From: Variovorax sp. EL159
GTDB taxonomy: Bacteria; Pseudomonadota; Gammaproteobacteria; Burkholderiales; Burkholderiaceae_C
NCBI RefSeq assembly: GCF_900100965.1
Contig: NZ_FMUJ01000006.1
Location: 347,955 to 411,954, forward strand
Reading direction: 5' to 3'
DNA length: 64,000 nt
How positions within the stretch are numbered: position 1 is the first letter of the stretch; each line of letters begins with the position of its first letter. The notes beneath the pieces are model-generated. The model saw nothing but the letters and a program-made list of their open reading frames with translations. It had not been told where the DNA came from and did not search any database. Shown in pieces: positions 51,180 through 60,161 of this stretch. The position numbers were made by a program, and so were the translations under genes.

Positions 51180-52769
51180 ATGCACAAGCTCATTGCCTTT
51201 CTATTTCCCGCGCTGCGCGGTCCGGCTCTGCTGCTGATTGCCCTCGCATTGGTGGGCTGCGCCGGCCTTCCGCCCCGAACGCCCGAGCCACCGTCGCTGG
51301 CGATCGCGGCATCGCCCACCACGGCACTCGGCCACGCGGCAGAAAGCCTGAACTCGCCGCCCGACGGGCTGACCAGCATGCGGCCGTTGATCGAGGCGTC
51401 CTACGCGCTCGATGCGCGGCTGGAACTGATGCGCCGCGCCCAGTCGTCGCTCGACGTCCAGACCTACCAGCTCGGCAACGACAAGACCGGCCGCCTGATC
51501 CTGCGCGAGCTGCGCAATGCCGCCCGGCGCGGCGTGCGCGTGCGGCTGCTGCTCGACGATTTCTATACGGCGGGCATGGACCGCCTGCTGCTCGGCCTGG
51601 CAGCGGAGCCCAATGCCGAAGTCCGCCTGTTCAATCCCTTCGTCAATGCGCGCGATCACTCGTCCGGACGCTGGCTTGAATTCTTCGGCGACTTCCGCCG
51701 GCTCAACCACCGCATGCACAACAAGCTGTTCGTGGCCGATGGCGCGATGGTCATCGCAGGCGGACGCAACCTGGCCGACGAGTATTTCCTGCGCAGCGAA
51801 AGCGCGAACTTCATCGACTTCGAACTGCTCATGGCCGGCCCGGTGGTTCCCGAGGCGGCAGCCATCTTCGACACCTACTGGAACAGCGACGTGGTCTACC
51901 CCCTGCAACGGGTGGCCAGCACCAACCTGACGCCGGAGCGGCTCAAGGCCGACTTCGACAGCGCCACCTCCCCCGCCCACGCGCCGGCCCCCGACCCGCT
52001 CCCCATCACCGACCTGCTGGGCGACCTGCCCCTGGGCGCGCAGCTCGCGAACATCGACGAGGTGAAGTGGATGCGCGCCGAAGCACATGCCACCGCCGAC
52101 AGCCCCAACAAGGCGCTGGGCGTCATGACGCACCCCACCGAATCGCTGGCGCAGCGCTTCCATGAGATGACGGCCACCGCGCAGTCGAACGTGGTGGTGA
52201 TCTCGCCCTACTTCATTCCGGGCGACGAGGGCATGGAGCGCATCCGCATGGGGCGCGAGCACGGCGTGAACATCACCGTGATCACCAACTCGCTGGCCGA
52301 CAGCGACGAGCCGCTGGTCAACATCAACTACAACCGCTACCGCGTCGACATGCTCAAGCTGGGCGTGAACCTGTACGAGGTGAGCACCCAGCAGCTCAAG
52401 CGCAGCGGGCAATTCCGCGACCTGCTCAAGAAGGCGCGCGGCCGGCTGCACGCCAAGCTGGCACTGATCGACCGCCAGTGGGTGCTGCTCGGCTCCATGA
52501 ACCTCGACCCGCGCTCGGCCCGGCTGAACACCGAGTTCGGCGTGCGCGTGCGCAGCTTCGACCTTGCACAGGCGCTGCTGTTCGCCTACCAGCTGGACGA
52601 CATCGAGGGCGTCTACCGCGTCGTGCTCAAGCCCGATGGCCAGAACGTGCAGTGGATCGGCACCGGCGACGTCAACAACGAGGTGCTCGACAGCGAGCCC
52701 GATTCGAGCATGCTGACCCGGCTGCAGCTGCTGCTCTTTTCCTGGTTCGTTCCTACCGACCAGTTGTGA
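51180..52769 (+). CDS. Phospholipase D-family lipoprotein (cardiolipin synthase ClsC-like)
   Basis: 529 residues. Lipobox LALVGC with Cys27. Two HKD motifs: HNKLFVAD (His180, Lys182, Asp187) and HAKLALID (His424), each followed by the GG/GS...N block (IAGGRNLADEYF; LLGSMNLDPRS). Two complete HKD sites indicate a phosphatidyl transferase or phospholipase acting in the envelope. The ATG at 51180 is chosen because it gives the signal peptide. Confidence 0.9.
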   Translation: MHKLIAFLFPALRGPALLLIALALVGCAGLPPRTPEPPSLAIAASPTTALGHAAESLNSPPDGLTSMRPLIEASYALDARLELMRRAQSSLDVQTYQLGNDKTGRLILRELRNAARRGVRVRLLLDDFYTAGMDRLLLGLAAEPNAEVRLFNPFVNARDHSSGRWLEFFGDFRRLNHRMHNKLFVADGAMVIAGGRNLADEYFLRSESANFIDFELLMAGPVVPEAAAIFDTYWNSDVVYPLQRVASTNLTPERLKADFDSATSPAHAPAPDPLPITDLLGDLPLGAQLANIDEVKWMRAEAHATADSPNKALGVMTHPTESLAQRFHEMTATAQSNVVVISPYFIPGDEGMERIRMGREHGVNITVITNSLADSDEPLVNINYNRYRVDMLKLGVNLYEVSTQQLKRSGQFRDLLKKARGRLHAKLALIDRQWVLLGSMNLDPRSARLNTEFGVRVRSFDLAQALLFAYQLDDIEGVYRVVLKPDGQNVQWIGTGDVNNEVLDSEPDSSMLTRLQLLLFSWFVPTDQL

Positions 52770-52819
52770 GCAATGAGTAAGTGAGCGGGCGGCGCGGCGA
52801 CGCGGCGGCCCGCTCAACA

Positions 52820-53905
52820 TCAGGCGCGTGACGCCGCCGCCAGCTCGCAAACAGCCAACCGGCTCCCCAGCATCGGCTGCTGCTGCGTAGCGCAATGCGT
52901 GGCGCCGCCGCCCAGCGAGATCGCGCTGATCGGCAACAGCTCGATCCGGCGGTCCGGGAAGGCGCGGGCGAACACCTCGCGCGCCTGCTCGTCCTGGGGC
53001 ACGTCGAAGGCGGTGGAAATCACCGCGCCATTCACGAGGATGTAGTTCGCATAGATGTCGCAGAAACGCGCGCTGCCGTGGTTCTGCGCCCCGCGCGGCA
53101 CGGGCAGATCGAGGATCTCGAAACGGCGGCCCTGCACGTCGGTGGCCAGTTCGAGAGCGCGGCGGTTTTCCTGCATCGCGCGGTAGTAATCGCCCTGGTC
53201 AGGGTCGGCCGCATTGAAGAGAACCCTGCCCGGCGCGATGAAGGAGGCGATGCCGTCCACGTGGCCGTCGGTCTCGACTTCGGCCGGATTGCCCGGCAAC
53301 CAGACGATCTTCTGCACGCCGAGCATGCGCCGCAGCTCGGCCTCGATGTCCGCCTTGCGCATGCCAGGGTTGCGGTTGTCGTGCAGCAGGCAGCTTTCGG
53401 TGGTCAGCAGCGTGCCCTGCCCGTCCACGTAGAAAGCACCGCCTTCGAGCACCATGTCCGACTGCACCAGCGGCACCTGGGCCAGCGCCGTAATGTCCGC
53501 GGCGGCGCGCTGGCAACCGTCGTGGGGGTGGTACTTCTCGCCCCATGCATTGAAGCGAAAGCCCACCGCCGTCTGGGTGAGGCGGTTTTCGTCCACGAGG
53601 AACACGGGGCCGCAGTCGCGCAGCCAGTTGTCCTCGACCGCCATGGGCACGACGGTGACCTGCGGGCCGCAGATTTCACGGGCCATGGCCGCCAGCGGCG
53701 CGTGCGCCGCCACGATGCAGCGCTGGTAGCGGGCGATCGTGCGGGCCAGCAGCCCGAACGCGCGGCAGACCTCGTCGTAGTGCGCGCCCCAGAGTTCTTC
53801 GCGGTTGTCCAACACGGGCCAGCCCAGCCAGGTGGCGGCCATCGGCTCCCATTCGGCGGGCATGCGCAGCCCGGCACGGCGGGCGTCGAAATCGTTCGAG
53901 ATCAA
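52820..53905 (-). CDS. aguA: Agmatine deiminase, cytoplasmic copy
   Basis: 361 residues. Converts agmatine to N-carbamoylputrescine. Family blocks: RMPAEWEPMAATWLGWP, DNWLRDCGPVF, FNAWGEKY, VLEGGAFYVDGQGTLLTTE, TDGHVDGIASF, and the nucleophile Cys338 in GGGATHCATQQQP (family consensus GGGNIHCITQQ). No signal peptide. Start is a TTG (53903-53905) with AAAGGA nearby; ATG at codon 15 is the alternative. Divergent from the LysR gene. Confidence 0.93.
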   Translation of the reverse strand: MISNDFDARRAGLRMPAEWEPMAATWLGWPVLDNREELWGAHYDEVCRAFGLLARTIARYQRCIVAAHAPLAAMAREICGPQVTVVPMAVEDNWLRDCGPVFLVDENRLTQTAVGFRFNAWGEKYHPHDGCQRAAADITALAQVPLVQSDMVLEGGAFYVDGQGTLLTTESCLLHDNRNPGMRKADIEAELRRMLGVQKIVWLPGNPAEVETDGHVDGIASFIAPGRVLFNAADPDQGDYYRAMQENRRALELATDVQGRRFEILDLPVPRGAQNHGSARFCDIYANYILVNGAVISTAFDVPQDEQAREVFARAFPDRRIELLPISAISLGGGATHCATQQQPMLGSRLAVCELAAASRA

Positions 53906-53972
53906 GGTGTCCTTTTGGAAGGTGTTTCAGGAACGACGACTTTGACTTGAAGCCAGTTAATAAAAAAGCGAC

Positions 53973-54000
53973 ATTTCTTGTGTCTACCCATCCAAGAAAT
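53973..54000 (+). promoter_or_regulatory. Inverted repeat directly upstream of the LysR gene
   Basis: ATTTCTTG (53973-53980) and CAAGAAAT (53993-54000) form a perfect 8-bp dyad with 12-bp spacing, ending four bases before the LysR ATG. It could be an operator bound by the regulator itself, or an mRNA hairpin hiding the start site. The 99-bp divergent spacer also serves aguA. Confidence 0.5.
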
Positions 54001-54004
54001 TCAT

Positions 54005-54889
54005 ATGTCGAACGCCAGACTGCCGTCCTTCAAATTCCTGATCGGCTTCGAAGCGGCCGCGCGCCTGGGCAATTACTCGCGCGCGGCGGACGAGCTTTTC
54101 ATCTCGCAATCGGCCGTCAGCCACCAGATCGCGCAGCTGGAACAACAGGTCGGCCAGCCGCTGTTCCGGCGCCGGGGGCGCGGCGTGGAGCTGACGGTGG
54201 CGGGGCGCCTGCTGCTGGACAGCGTGAGCAAGTCGCTCGAGCAGATTCGCAACGGGCTCAACCGCATCGAGACCTACATGGACGACAACCTCGTCACGCT
54301 GGTCTGCCCGGCTCCCGTCGCCAGCGGCTGGCTGCAGCCCCGCGTGGAGCGGCTGCTGCAGGCGTACCCCGCGCTGTGTCCGATCATTTCGATCGACGAG
54401 ACCGCCCGCTACATCGACGAACTGGACGTGGACATCGCGATCACGCGCGAACCGCTCCGGCAGCAGGGTGTGTTCGAGGTGCCGCTGCTGGTCGACGAAC
54501 TGGTGGCCGTTTGCGTCCCCGGGCTGGCCGAGCAGCCCGGCACCGGGCTGCTGTGCCTCGAAGGGGACCTCACGAGCGATCGGGTCGGCCCGTTCATCCG
54601 GGCGCACTTCGCCCACCTGCGCAAGGTCGCCATCTACGACGATCCGCGCCTCCTGCTCGACGCAGCGCTGCGGGGCCGGGGCATCGCGCTGATGTCGAGC
54701 CTGCTGGCCGACGATGCCTTGCGCACTGGCAACCTCCAGCACCTGTCGGCCAGCCCGAGACTGAGCCTGGGGACGGTGTGGATATCGCGCACCGAGGGCC
54801 CGTCGCGCCTGCCGCTGGTGCGCAACGTGTTCGACAGCCTGCTGCATTTTTCGCAGACCGACACGCCTGTCATGAGTCAGATTGATTGA
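54005..54889 (+). CDS. LysR-family transcriptional regulator
   Basis: 294 residues. N-terminal winged helix-turn-helix: FKFLIGFEAAARLGNYSRAA then LFISQSAVSHQIAQLEQQVG, close to the GcvA-type LysR pattern. The C-terminal effector domain follows (VCPAPVASGWLQPRV). ATG at 54005 gives the usual short N-terminus. Flanked by one aguA on the opposite strand and two exported aguA-like genes downstream, so it probably controls them; the inducer may be agmatine or a related guanidine (inference). Confidence 0.93.
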   Translation: MSNARLPSFKFLIGFEAAARLGNYSRAADELFISQSAVSHQIAQLEQQVGQPLFRRRGRGVELTVAGRLLLDSVSKSLEQIRNGLNRIETYMDDNLVTLVCPAPVASGWLQPRVERLLQAYPALCPIISIDETARYIDELDVDIAITREPLRQQGVFEVPLLVDELVAVCVPGLAEQPGTGLLCLEGDLTSDRVGPFIRAHFAHLRKVAIYDDPRLLLDAALRGRGIALMSSLLADDALRTGNLQHLSASPRLSLGTVWISRTEGPSRLPLVRNVFDSLLHFSQTDTPVMSQID

Positions 54890-54968
54890 TCGAGGCAAGA
54901 AACATCAGTTATGCAAATAGGTGAAGCTCGCCAGAATTCGGGACTCCTGGTAGTAACCCTTATTTCTC

Positions 54969-56144
54969 ATGACAACTCGACGTACCCTCCTGGGCCTGAG
55001 CGGCCTCGGACTGATGGGCGGCCTCCTGAGCGCCTGCGGCGGAGGTGGCGGTGGCAGCGGCGCACTGGGCCTTCCGCCCATGCCGACCCCGGCTCCCTCC
55101 CCTGCCCCTTCCCCCGCGCCCGCACCCACGAGCGCACCCAACGCTTCCTGGCGGATGCCCGACGAAGGCGGTGCCCATCGCGCAATCTGGATGGCCTTCG
55201 CGGCGCGCGAGTCCATCTGGACCAGCGAAATGCGCCAGCCCGTGCAACAGGCACTGGCCCGCATCGCCAATGCCATCAGCGTCTATGAGCCGGTCAAGAT
55301 GCTGGTCAATGCCGAAGACCTCGCCACGGCCCGCCAGCTTTGCGGCTCCAACGTGCAACTCATCGAACACGCCATCGACGACCTCTGGGCGCGCGACACC
55401 GGCTGTGTCTTCGTGCGCGATGCCCGCGGCGCGCGAGCCGCCGTGAGCTTCAACTTCAACGGTTGGGGCAACAAGCAGCCGCATGCGCGCGATGCCACGG
55501 TGGCGGCCCGCATGGCCGAACTGGCCGGCGTGCCCCTGCTGCGCAGCCGCCTCGTGCTGGAGGGCGGCGGCATCGAGGTCGATGGGCAAGGCACGGCGAT
55601 CATCACCGAGAGCTGCGTGCTCAACAAGAACCGCAACCCGGGCGTCGGCAAGGCCGAGGTAGAGGCTGAACTCCAGCGGCTGCTGGGCATCGAGAAGATC
55701 ATCTGGCTGCCGGGCATCGTGCAGCCCGGCGACATCACGGACGGCCACACCGACTTCTATGCGCGCTTCCTCAAGCCCGGCGTGATCGTCGCGGCCCTCG
55801 AGAACAACAACACCCCCGACTACGACGTGACGCGGCGCCATCTGGAACTGCTGCGAACGGCCACCGATGCGCGCGGCCGCGCATTGCAGATCGTCACGCT
55901 GGAAACGCCGACCCAGGTTCGGCCGACCTATGCGCGCAAGGATTTCGCCGCCGGCTATGTGAATTTCCTGATCACCGACAAGGCGCTGTTCCTGCCCGAA
56001 TTCGGCGATGCCGCAGCCGACCAGGCCGCCCGCGCGGCGCTGGCGGCGCAGTTGCCGAGCCATCAGATCGTGCAGCTGAACATCGACGCCATCGCCGCGG
56101 GCGGTGGCGGCATCCACTGCACGACACAACAGGAGCCGGTTTGA
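54969..56144 (+). CDS. Agmatine deiminase-family lipoprotein (exported paralog 1)
   Basis: 391 residues. N-terminus MTTRRTLLGLSGLGLMGGLL followed by lipobox LSAC (Cys23), a poly-Gly run and a Pro/Ala/Ser linker, so the enzyme is probably exported, with Tat-like twin Arg, and lipid-anchored. The catalytic domain is complete: MPDEGGAHRAIWMAF, DDLWARDTGCVFV, FNFNGWGNK, TDGHTDFYARF and nucleophile Cys384 in GGGGIHCTTQQEP. Family includes agmatine deiminases and bacterial peptidyl-arginine deiminases; the extracytoplasmic site leaves the substrate open. Confidence 0.88.
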   Translation: MTTRRTLLGLSGLGLMGGLLSACGGGGGGSGALGLPPMPTPAPSPAPSPAPAPTSAPNASWRMPDEGGAHRAIWMAFAARESIWTSEMRQPVQQALARIANAISVYEPVKMLVNAEDLATARQLCGSNVQLIEHAIDDLWARDTGCVFVRDARGARAAVSFNFNGWGNKQPHARDATVAARMAELAGVPLLRSRLVLEGGGIEVDGQGTAIITESCVLNKNRNPGVGKAEVEAELQRLLGIEKIIWLPGIVQPGDITDGHTDFYARFLKPGVIVAALENNNTPDYDVTRRHLELLRTATDARGRALQIVTLETPTQVRPTYARKDFAAGYVNFLITDKALFLPEFGDAAADQAARAALAAQLPSHQIVQLNIDAIAAGGGGIHCTTQQEPV

Positions 56145-56169
56145 TCCGGCGCCTCTTCCGGAGACCGAC

Positions 56170-57267
56170 ATGCCCCTTTCCCTGACCCGACGCCATCTGC
56201 TGCGCGGACTGAGCCTCGCCCCTCTGACCATGAACTGGACCACGCCTTCGCTGGCTGCCGCACCCGAGACCTGGCGCATGCCCGATGAGGGCGAGCCGCA
56301 CCGCGCCACCTGGATGTCCTTCGGGCCCAGCGAAAAAGTCTGGGGCCGGCGCCTGCTGAAGCCCGCGCGCGAGAACCTGGCCAACATCGCCCGCACCATC
56401 GCGGCCTTCGAGCCCGTGCACATGCTCGTGCGCGAGCAGGAGTACGACATCGCCGCCCGGCTGTGCGGCAACCGCGTGCAGCTCGAAGTGCAGCCGGTCG
56501 ACGACCTCTGGATGCGCGACACCGGGCCGGTGTTCGTGCGCAATGCCGAGGGCCGATGGGCGGGCGTGGATTTCAACTTCAACGGCTGGGGCGGCAAGCA
56601 GGCCCATGCGCGCGACGCCGAGGTGGCCGGGTACGTTACCGGCGCCACCAAGGCGCAGCCCCTGGCCACCAGGCTCGTGCTGGAGGGCGGCGGCATCGAG
56701 GTCGACGGGCAAGGCACGGCGATCATCACCGAGAGCTGCGTGCTCAACGCCAACCGCAACCCCGGCTTGCGCAAGGACGCCTGCGAGGCGGAGCTCAAGC
56801 GCTTGCTGGGCCTGAGCAAGATCATCTGGCTGCCCGGCATCGCGGGCCGCGACATCACCGATGGGCACACCGACTTCTATGCGCGCTTTGCCGCTCCAGG
56901 AGTGGTGGTCGCGGGCCTCGATGAAGACCCCGACTCCTACGACTACGCGGTGACGCGCCGCCACCTGGATATCTTGCGGCAGGCCACCGACGCGCGCGGG
57001 CAACGCCTGCGCGTGGAAGTGCTCGCGGGACCGGAGACGGTGCGCGAAGCACTCGAGACGGACGAGTTCGCGGCCGGCTACATCAACTTCTACGTCTGCA
57101 ACGGCGCCGTCATCGGCCCGCAATTCGGTGATGCGCGCGCTGATGCCAATGCTCGTGCACTGCTGCGCGACCTGTTTCCGAAACGCGAAGTGGTGCAGAT
57201 CGATATCGATGCCATTGCCGCGGGCGGCGGTGGCATTCACTGCACGACGCAGCAACAGCCGCGCTGA
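56170..57267 (+). CDS. Agmatine deiminase-family protein with Tat signal (exported paralog 2)
   Basis: 365 residues. Tat-type signal LTRRHLLRGLSLAPL with cleavage near SLAAA|PETW and no lipobox, so probably a soluble periplasmic protein. Catalytic set intact: MPDEGEPHRATWMSF, DDLWMRDTGPVFV, FNFNGWGGK, LVLEGGGIEVDGQG, TDGHTDFYARF, and Cys358 in GGGGIHCTTQQQP. It begins 25 bp after paralog 1, so they form an operon. Closest visible relative is paralog 1. Confidence 0.88.
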   Translation: MPLSLTRRHLLRGLSLAPLTMNWTTPSLAAAPETWRMPDEGEPHRATWMSFGPSEKVWGRRLLKPARENLANIARTIAAFEPVHMLVREQEYDIAARLCGNRVQLEVQPVDDLWMRDTGPVFVRNAEGRWAGVDFNFNGWGGKQAHARDAEVAGYVTGATKAQPLATRLVLEGGGIEVDGQGTAIITESCVLNANRNPGLRKDACEAELKRLLGLSKIIWLPGIAGRDITDGHTDFYARFAAPGVVVAGLDEDPDSYDYAVTRRHLDILRQATDARGQRLRVEVLAGPETVREALETDEFAAGYINFYVCNGAVIGPQFGDARADANARALLRDLFPKREVVQIDIDAIAAGGGGIHCTTQQQPR

Positions 57268-57436
57268 TTCGTGCGGCAGTAGCAGCAACAACCGACGCGC
57301 GCATCACCAGCGAGCGGCCGAACCAGCGCGCGAGCATGAGCAGGTCCGACCGTTCGCCCGCGGCAGATGGTCTGCCCGCTTTACCGCTCGCCGGTGGTCC
57401 ATCGGACTCGACTGCATTGAAAACGCAGCAAGAGTT

Positions 57437-57458
57437 CGGAGCCTTTCGCAAGGCTCCG
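57437..57458. other. Hairpin between convergent genes
   Basis: Perfect 9-bp stem CGGAGCCTT/AAGGCTCCG around a TCGC loop, 7 bp before the stop of the convergent hydrolase. No T tract on either strand. Probably a transcript-end or decay-protecting structure. The rest of the 198-bp gap shows no gene. Confidence 0.5.
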
Positions 57459-57465
57459 GTGGCAC

Positions 57466-58152
57466 CTAGCTGCTTGCAGCCTCGTCGATCAGCGCGGCCA
57501 CTTCAACAGGCTTAGACGCCAGCGACGCATGGCTGGCCGCCAACGTGATGACCTTCTTCGCACCGAGCCGGGCCGACATGCGCTCCTGGTTGGCCGGCGC
57601 GATCATGCGGTCTTCGCTCGAGATCTGGTACCACGACGGCTTCTTCTTCCATGCCGGTGCCGTGATCGCATCGCCGAAGGTGCTGGCCAGCGGTGCCTTC
57701 TGCGTCACGCCCATCACGCGGCCTTCTTCGGCGCTCAGGTCCTGGCAGAAGCTCTCGTGGAACTTCTCGGGCACCACCCACAGGTAGCCATCGCTGTCGG
57801 GTGCGAGGTTGGCGGCCGCTACCGGCGGATGTTGCTGCGTGATGCCGCCGGGGCTTTCGCCGGCATCGGGCGCGAAGGCCGCGATGTAGACCAGCCCGGT
57901 CACGTTGGGCAGGTCGCCGGCTTGCGTGATCACCGCGCCGCCATACGAGTGGCCGACCAGCAGCACTGGCCCCTGCTGCTGCACGACCATCTTGCGCAGG
58001 CGCTCTGCATCGTCGGCCAGCGAAGTCAGCGGCAGCTCGACCGCGTGCAGCGAGGTGTAGCCCTTGCGCAGAAGTTCGGCGATGACGCCGTTCCAATGTG
58101 CCGCGCCGCCCCAGAAACCGTGGACCAGAATAACGCTCGTTGTCTTGCTCAC
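57466..58152 (-). CDS. Alpha/beta hydrolase (EstC / salicylate esterase-like)
   Basis: 228 residues. Oxyanion motif VHGFWGGAAHW, nucleophile Ser69 in GHSYGG, and catalytic His208 in LAASHASLASKP, the ASHASL signature of the plant methylketone/salicylate-esterase-like bacterial group. GTG start (58150-58152) chosen because AAGGAGA lies eight bases upstream; the longer ORF adds Cys-rich residues without similarity. Cytoplasmic. The AraC regulator lies upstream on the same strand. Confidence 0.85.
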   Translation of the reverse strand: MSKTTSVILVHGFWGGAAHWNGVIAELLRKGYTSLHAVELPLTSLADDAERLRKMVVQQQGPVLLVGHSYGGAVITQAGDLPNVTGLVYIAAFAPDAGESPGGITQQHPPVAAANLAPDSDGYLWVVPEKFHESFCQDLSAEEGRVMGVTQKAPLASTFGDAITAPAWKKKPSWYQISSEDRMIAPANQERMSARLGAKKVITLAASHASLASKPVEVAALIDEAASS

Positions 58153-58330
58153 GATATGGCTCTCCTTGATTGAAATTGCGCACCGGCAACAACTGCGCGA
58201 CCCGGCCTGCCGGCACATGAAGCCAGGTCAGAGAGCGGCCATTATTGGAGGCCGGGTTCGGGCTGAAATGATTCAGGCTCCAAAGAAATTTGCACAAACG
58301 CCAACGGGCCGGCGGCCTCTGGCGGCGCGC

Positions 58331-59308
58331 TCAGAGCTTGGTTGCCGACGCCTGCTTGCGCCACTGTGACGGCGACAGGCCGAAGCGCTCCCGGAACGCG
58401 CGGCTGAAGGCCGCATCCGATTCGTACCCCACGTCCTCCGCGATCCACCGGATCGGCTTGGACGTGTTGCCAAGGCGCTCGGACGCCTTGTCGAGCCGCC
58501 ACGCGGTCAGATACGCGCCGGGCGACTGTTCGAGCAGCGACTCGAAGTGAGCAGCGAACGACGACCTGGACATCCCCGCGATCTCCGCGAGATCGGCGAC
58601 CTGCCAGGGACGTGCAGGCGCGGCGTGAATGGCGGACAGCACCTTCGCGATTCGCGGATCGAGCGCCGCCGTCAACCAGTGCGGTGCAGCGGCATCCTGC
58701 TCGGCCCAGCGGCGAATGATCTTCACGAACACGATGTCGAGCAACCGCGACACCATCACGCTGCCGCCGGGCAGCCGACGTCTTGATTCGTCGGCCATGA
58801 TTTCCCAGCACAACTGAAACCACTCGAGGGGCCGTTCGTTGAGGTCGCGCAGGGTGATCGCGATGGGCAGCGTGTCGAGCAGGCGCCGCGACATGGCGTC
58901 GTCGAAAGTGAAGCTGCCCCAGAACCATGTCGTCGAGGTGCCATCGCCGAACACGACGCGGCGGCGGTCGAAGCTCGCTCGCAGTGCCTCGTCGATTCCG
59001 ACGATCGTTCGCGCGTGGCCGGCCTTCATGACGTGCGCCGTGCCATGCGGCAGCAGGACCAGTTCACCGGGATTCAATTCGATGGGCGCCTCCACGCCTT
59101 CGACATGCACGGTCACCGTGCCACGCGTCACGGCATGCATGCAGGCGGTATTGGCGGGAAACGACAGCGCGAAAGGAGCCTCGGGCGTGCAGGTGAGCGC
59201 CATCTCGCCGCGGATACGGACAAGGTCCAACAGGTCTGAAAGCGGGTCGCGCTCGGGCTGTCCGGGCCGTGGAAGCGTCGTTTCTTTCAAGGGATCTGGC
59301 GTGCGCAT
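58331..59308 (-). CDS. AraC-family transcriptional regulator (cupin_6 type)
   Basis: 325 residues. N-terminal cupin domain (SFPANTACMHAVTRGTVTV; ELNPGELVLLPHGTAHVM) and C-terminal double helix-turn-helix (WQVADLAEIAGMSRSSFAAH; IAEDVGYESDAAFSRAFRER). Proteins of this architecture usually control an adjacent oxidoreductase or hydrolase; the alpha/beta hydrolase 178 bp downstream is the obvious candidate target. ATG at 59306-59308 starts a normal-length protein. Confidence 0.9.
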   Translation of the reverse strand: MRTPDPLKETTLPRPGQPERDPLSDLLDLVRIRGEMALTCTPEAPFALSFPANTACMHAVTRGTVTVHVEGVEAPIELNPGELVLLPHGTAHVMKAGHARTIVGIDEALRASFDRRRVVFGDGTSTTWFWGSFTFDDAMSRRLLDTLPIAITLRDLNERPLEWFQLCWEIMADESRRRLPGGSVMVSRLLDIVFVKIIRRWAEQDAAAPHWLTAALDPRIAKVLSAIHAAPARPWQVADLAEIAGMSRSSFAAHFESLLEQSPGAYLTAWRLDKASERLGNTSKPIRWIAEDVGYESDAAFSRAFRERFGLSPSQWRKQASATKL

Positions 59309-60161
59309 GGTGTGGCCGAAGTGATGCGGGGCGAATCGACTTCTAACCGAATTTGTTATCGCCAGAGTGGCGATCGCCAGCGCGCCCCACATGGGTCTCA
59401 GCGAACTGCCGTCGAAATACCGCAACCCTGCGGAATGTGAAAGCGGTGCCTTCGATTGCCAACCGCGAGGTCCTTGGCAGGGCCTGGACGAATGTCAATG
59501 AATGTCATTGCTCAAGCCCCCATCGCGGCCCGGACAGACGCCGGGATTGCACTCGTGCGCATGCGCCGGCGTGCCCGCCATCTTGGGAAATTGTTCACAT
59601 ATGTCATCAATCTGAACCGGCGGCGTCCAAATTGACGAGCCCTTTTTCAGTACATCGTTTCAGAACGCGGCGGAACTCATTGGGTTGGATGTAACGGGCG
59701 AGATAAATCCGCCGATCGCCGAAAACTTTGGCCGCATCGAGGGAGCGAGACCCATCGCTCCGCATACAGAAATTCAGCGAATCCTGAGTGGAAGCTGACG
59801 ATTGACCCGGTTCGCCGAGCGCGACAAATCGCACACAAACAACCCGTCATTTAACAAACCAGGGCAGTTGTCAAAAGTCGCTGAAGACCTTGAGAAATAG
59901 TTAACACCCATAAGCAATCAAGGGCTTTTAGACTCGCGCTTTTCAAAAAATAGATAACAAAAGTTAACACGACGACGCGAGCTGGATCGAGACGATTTCA
60001 GCCGTTTGCGGGCATCAATCGATTGAAGCCACGGGGGTTGCTGAAGGTCGAGCCCACAACTGGCGATGGCATGTCATCGAACCGGCGCGCGATGGAGAGC
60101 GGGACAGGCGAATCCGGCATCGAGCAGATGCGAGTTGGAAATTACTCAAAGAGAACTGGCT
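59309..60161. other. 853-bp non-coding region upstream of the adhesin
   Basis: No convincing gene. The left half has normal GC; a 75-codon GTG-started ORF at 59607-59834 (minus) has no recognisable features and no good ribosome-binding site. From about 59830 to 60000 the DNA becomes AT-rich, with two copies of AGTTAACAC (59899-59907 and 59962-59970). AGAGAA lies before the adhesin ATG. It probably holds the adhesin promoter, but no clear -35/-10 pair was found. Confidence 0.6.

Noticed and set aside
57268..57465. Possible tRNA or small ORF after the exported deiminase genes
   Set aside because: No cloverleaf could be drawn and the ORFs there have no start signals or recognisable motifs; only a 9-bp hairpin is supported.
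59607..59834. 75-codon ORF on the minus strand
   Set aside because: GTG start without a ribosome-binding site, no recognisable motif, in a long non-coding gap.
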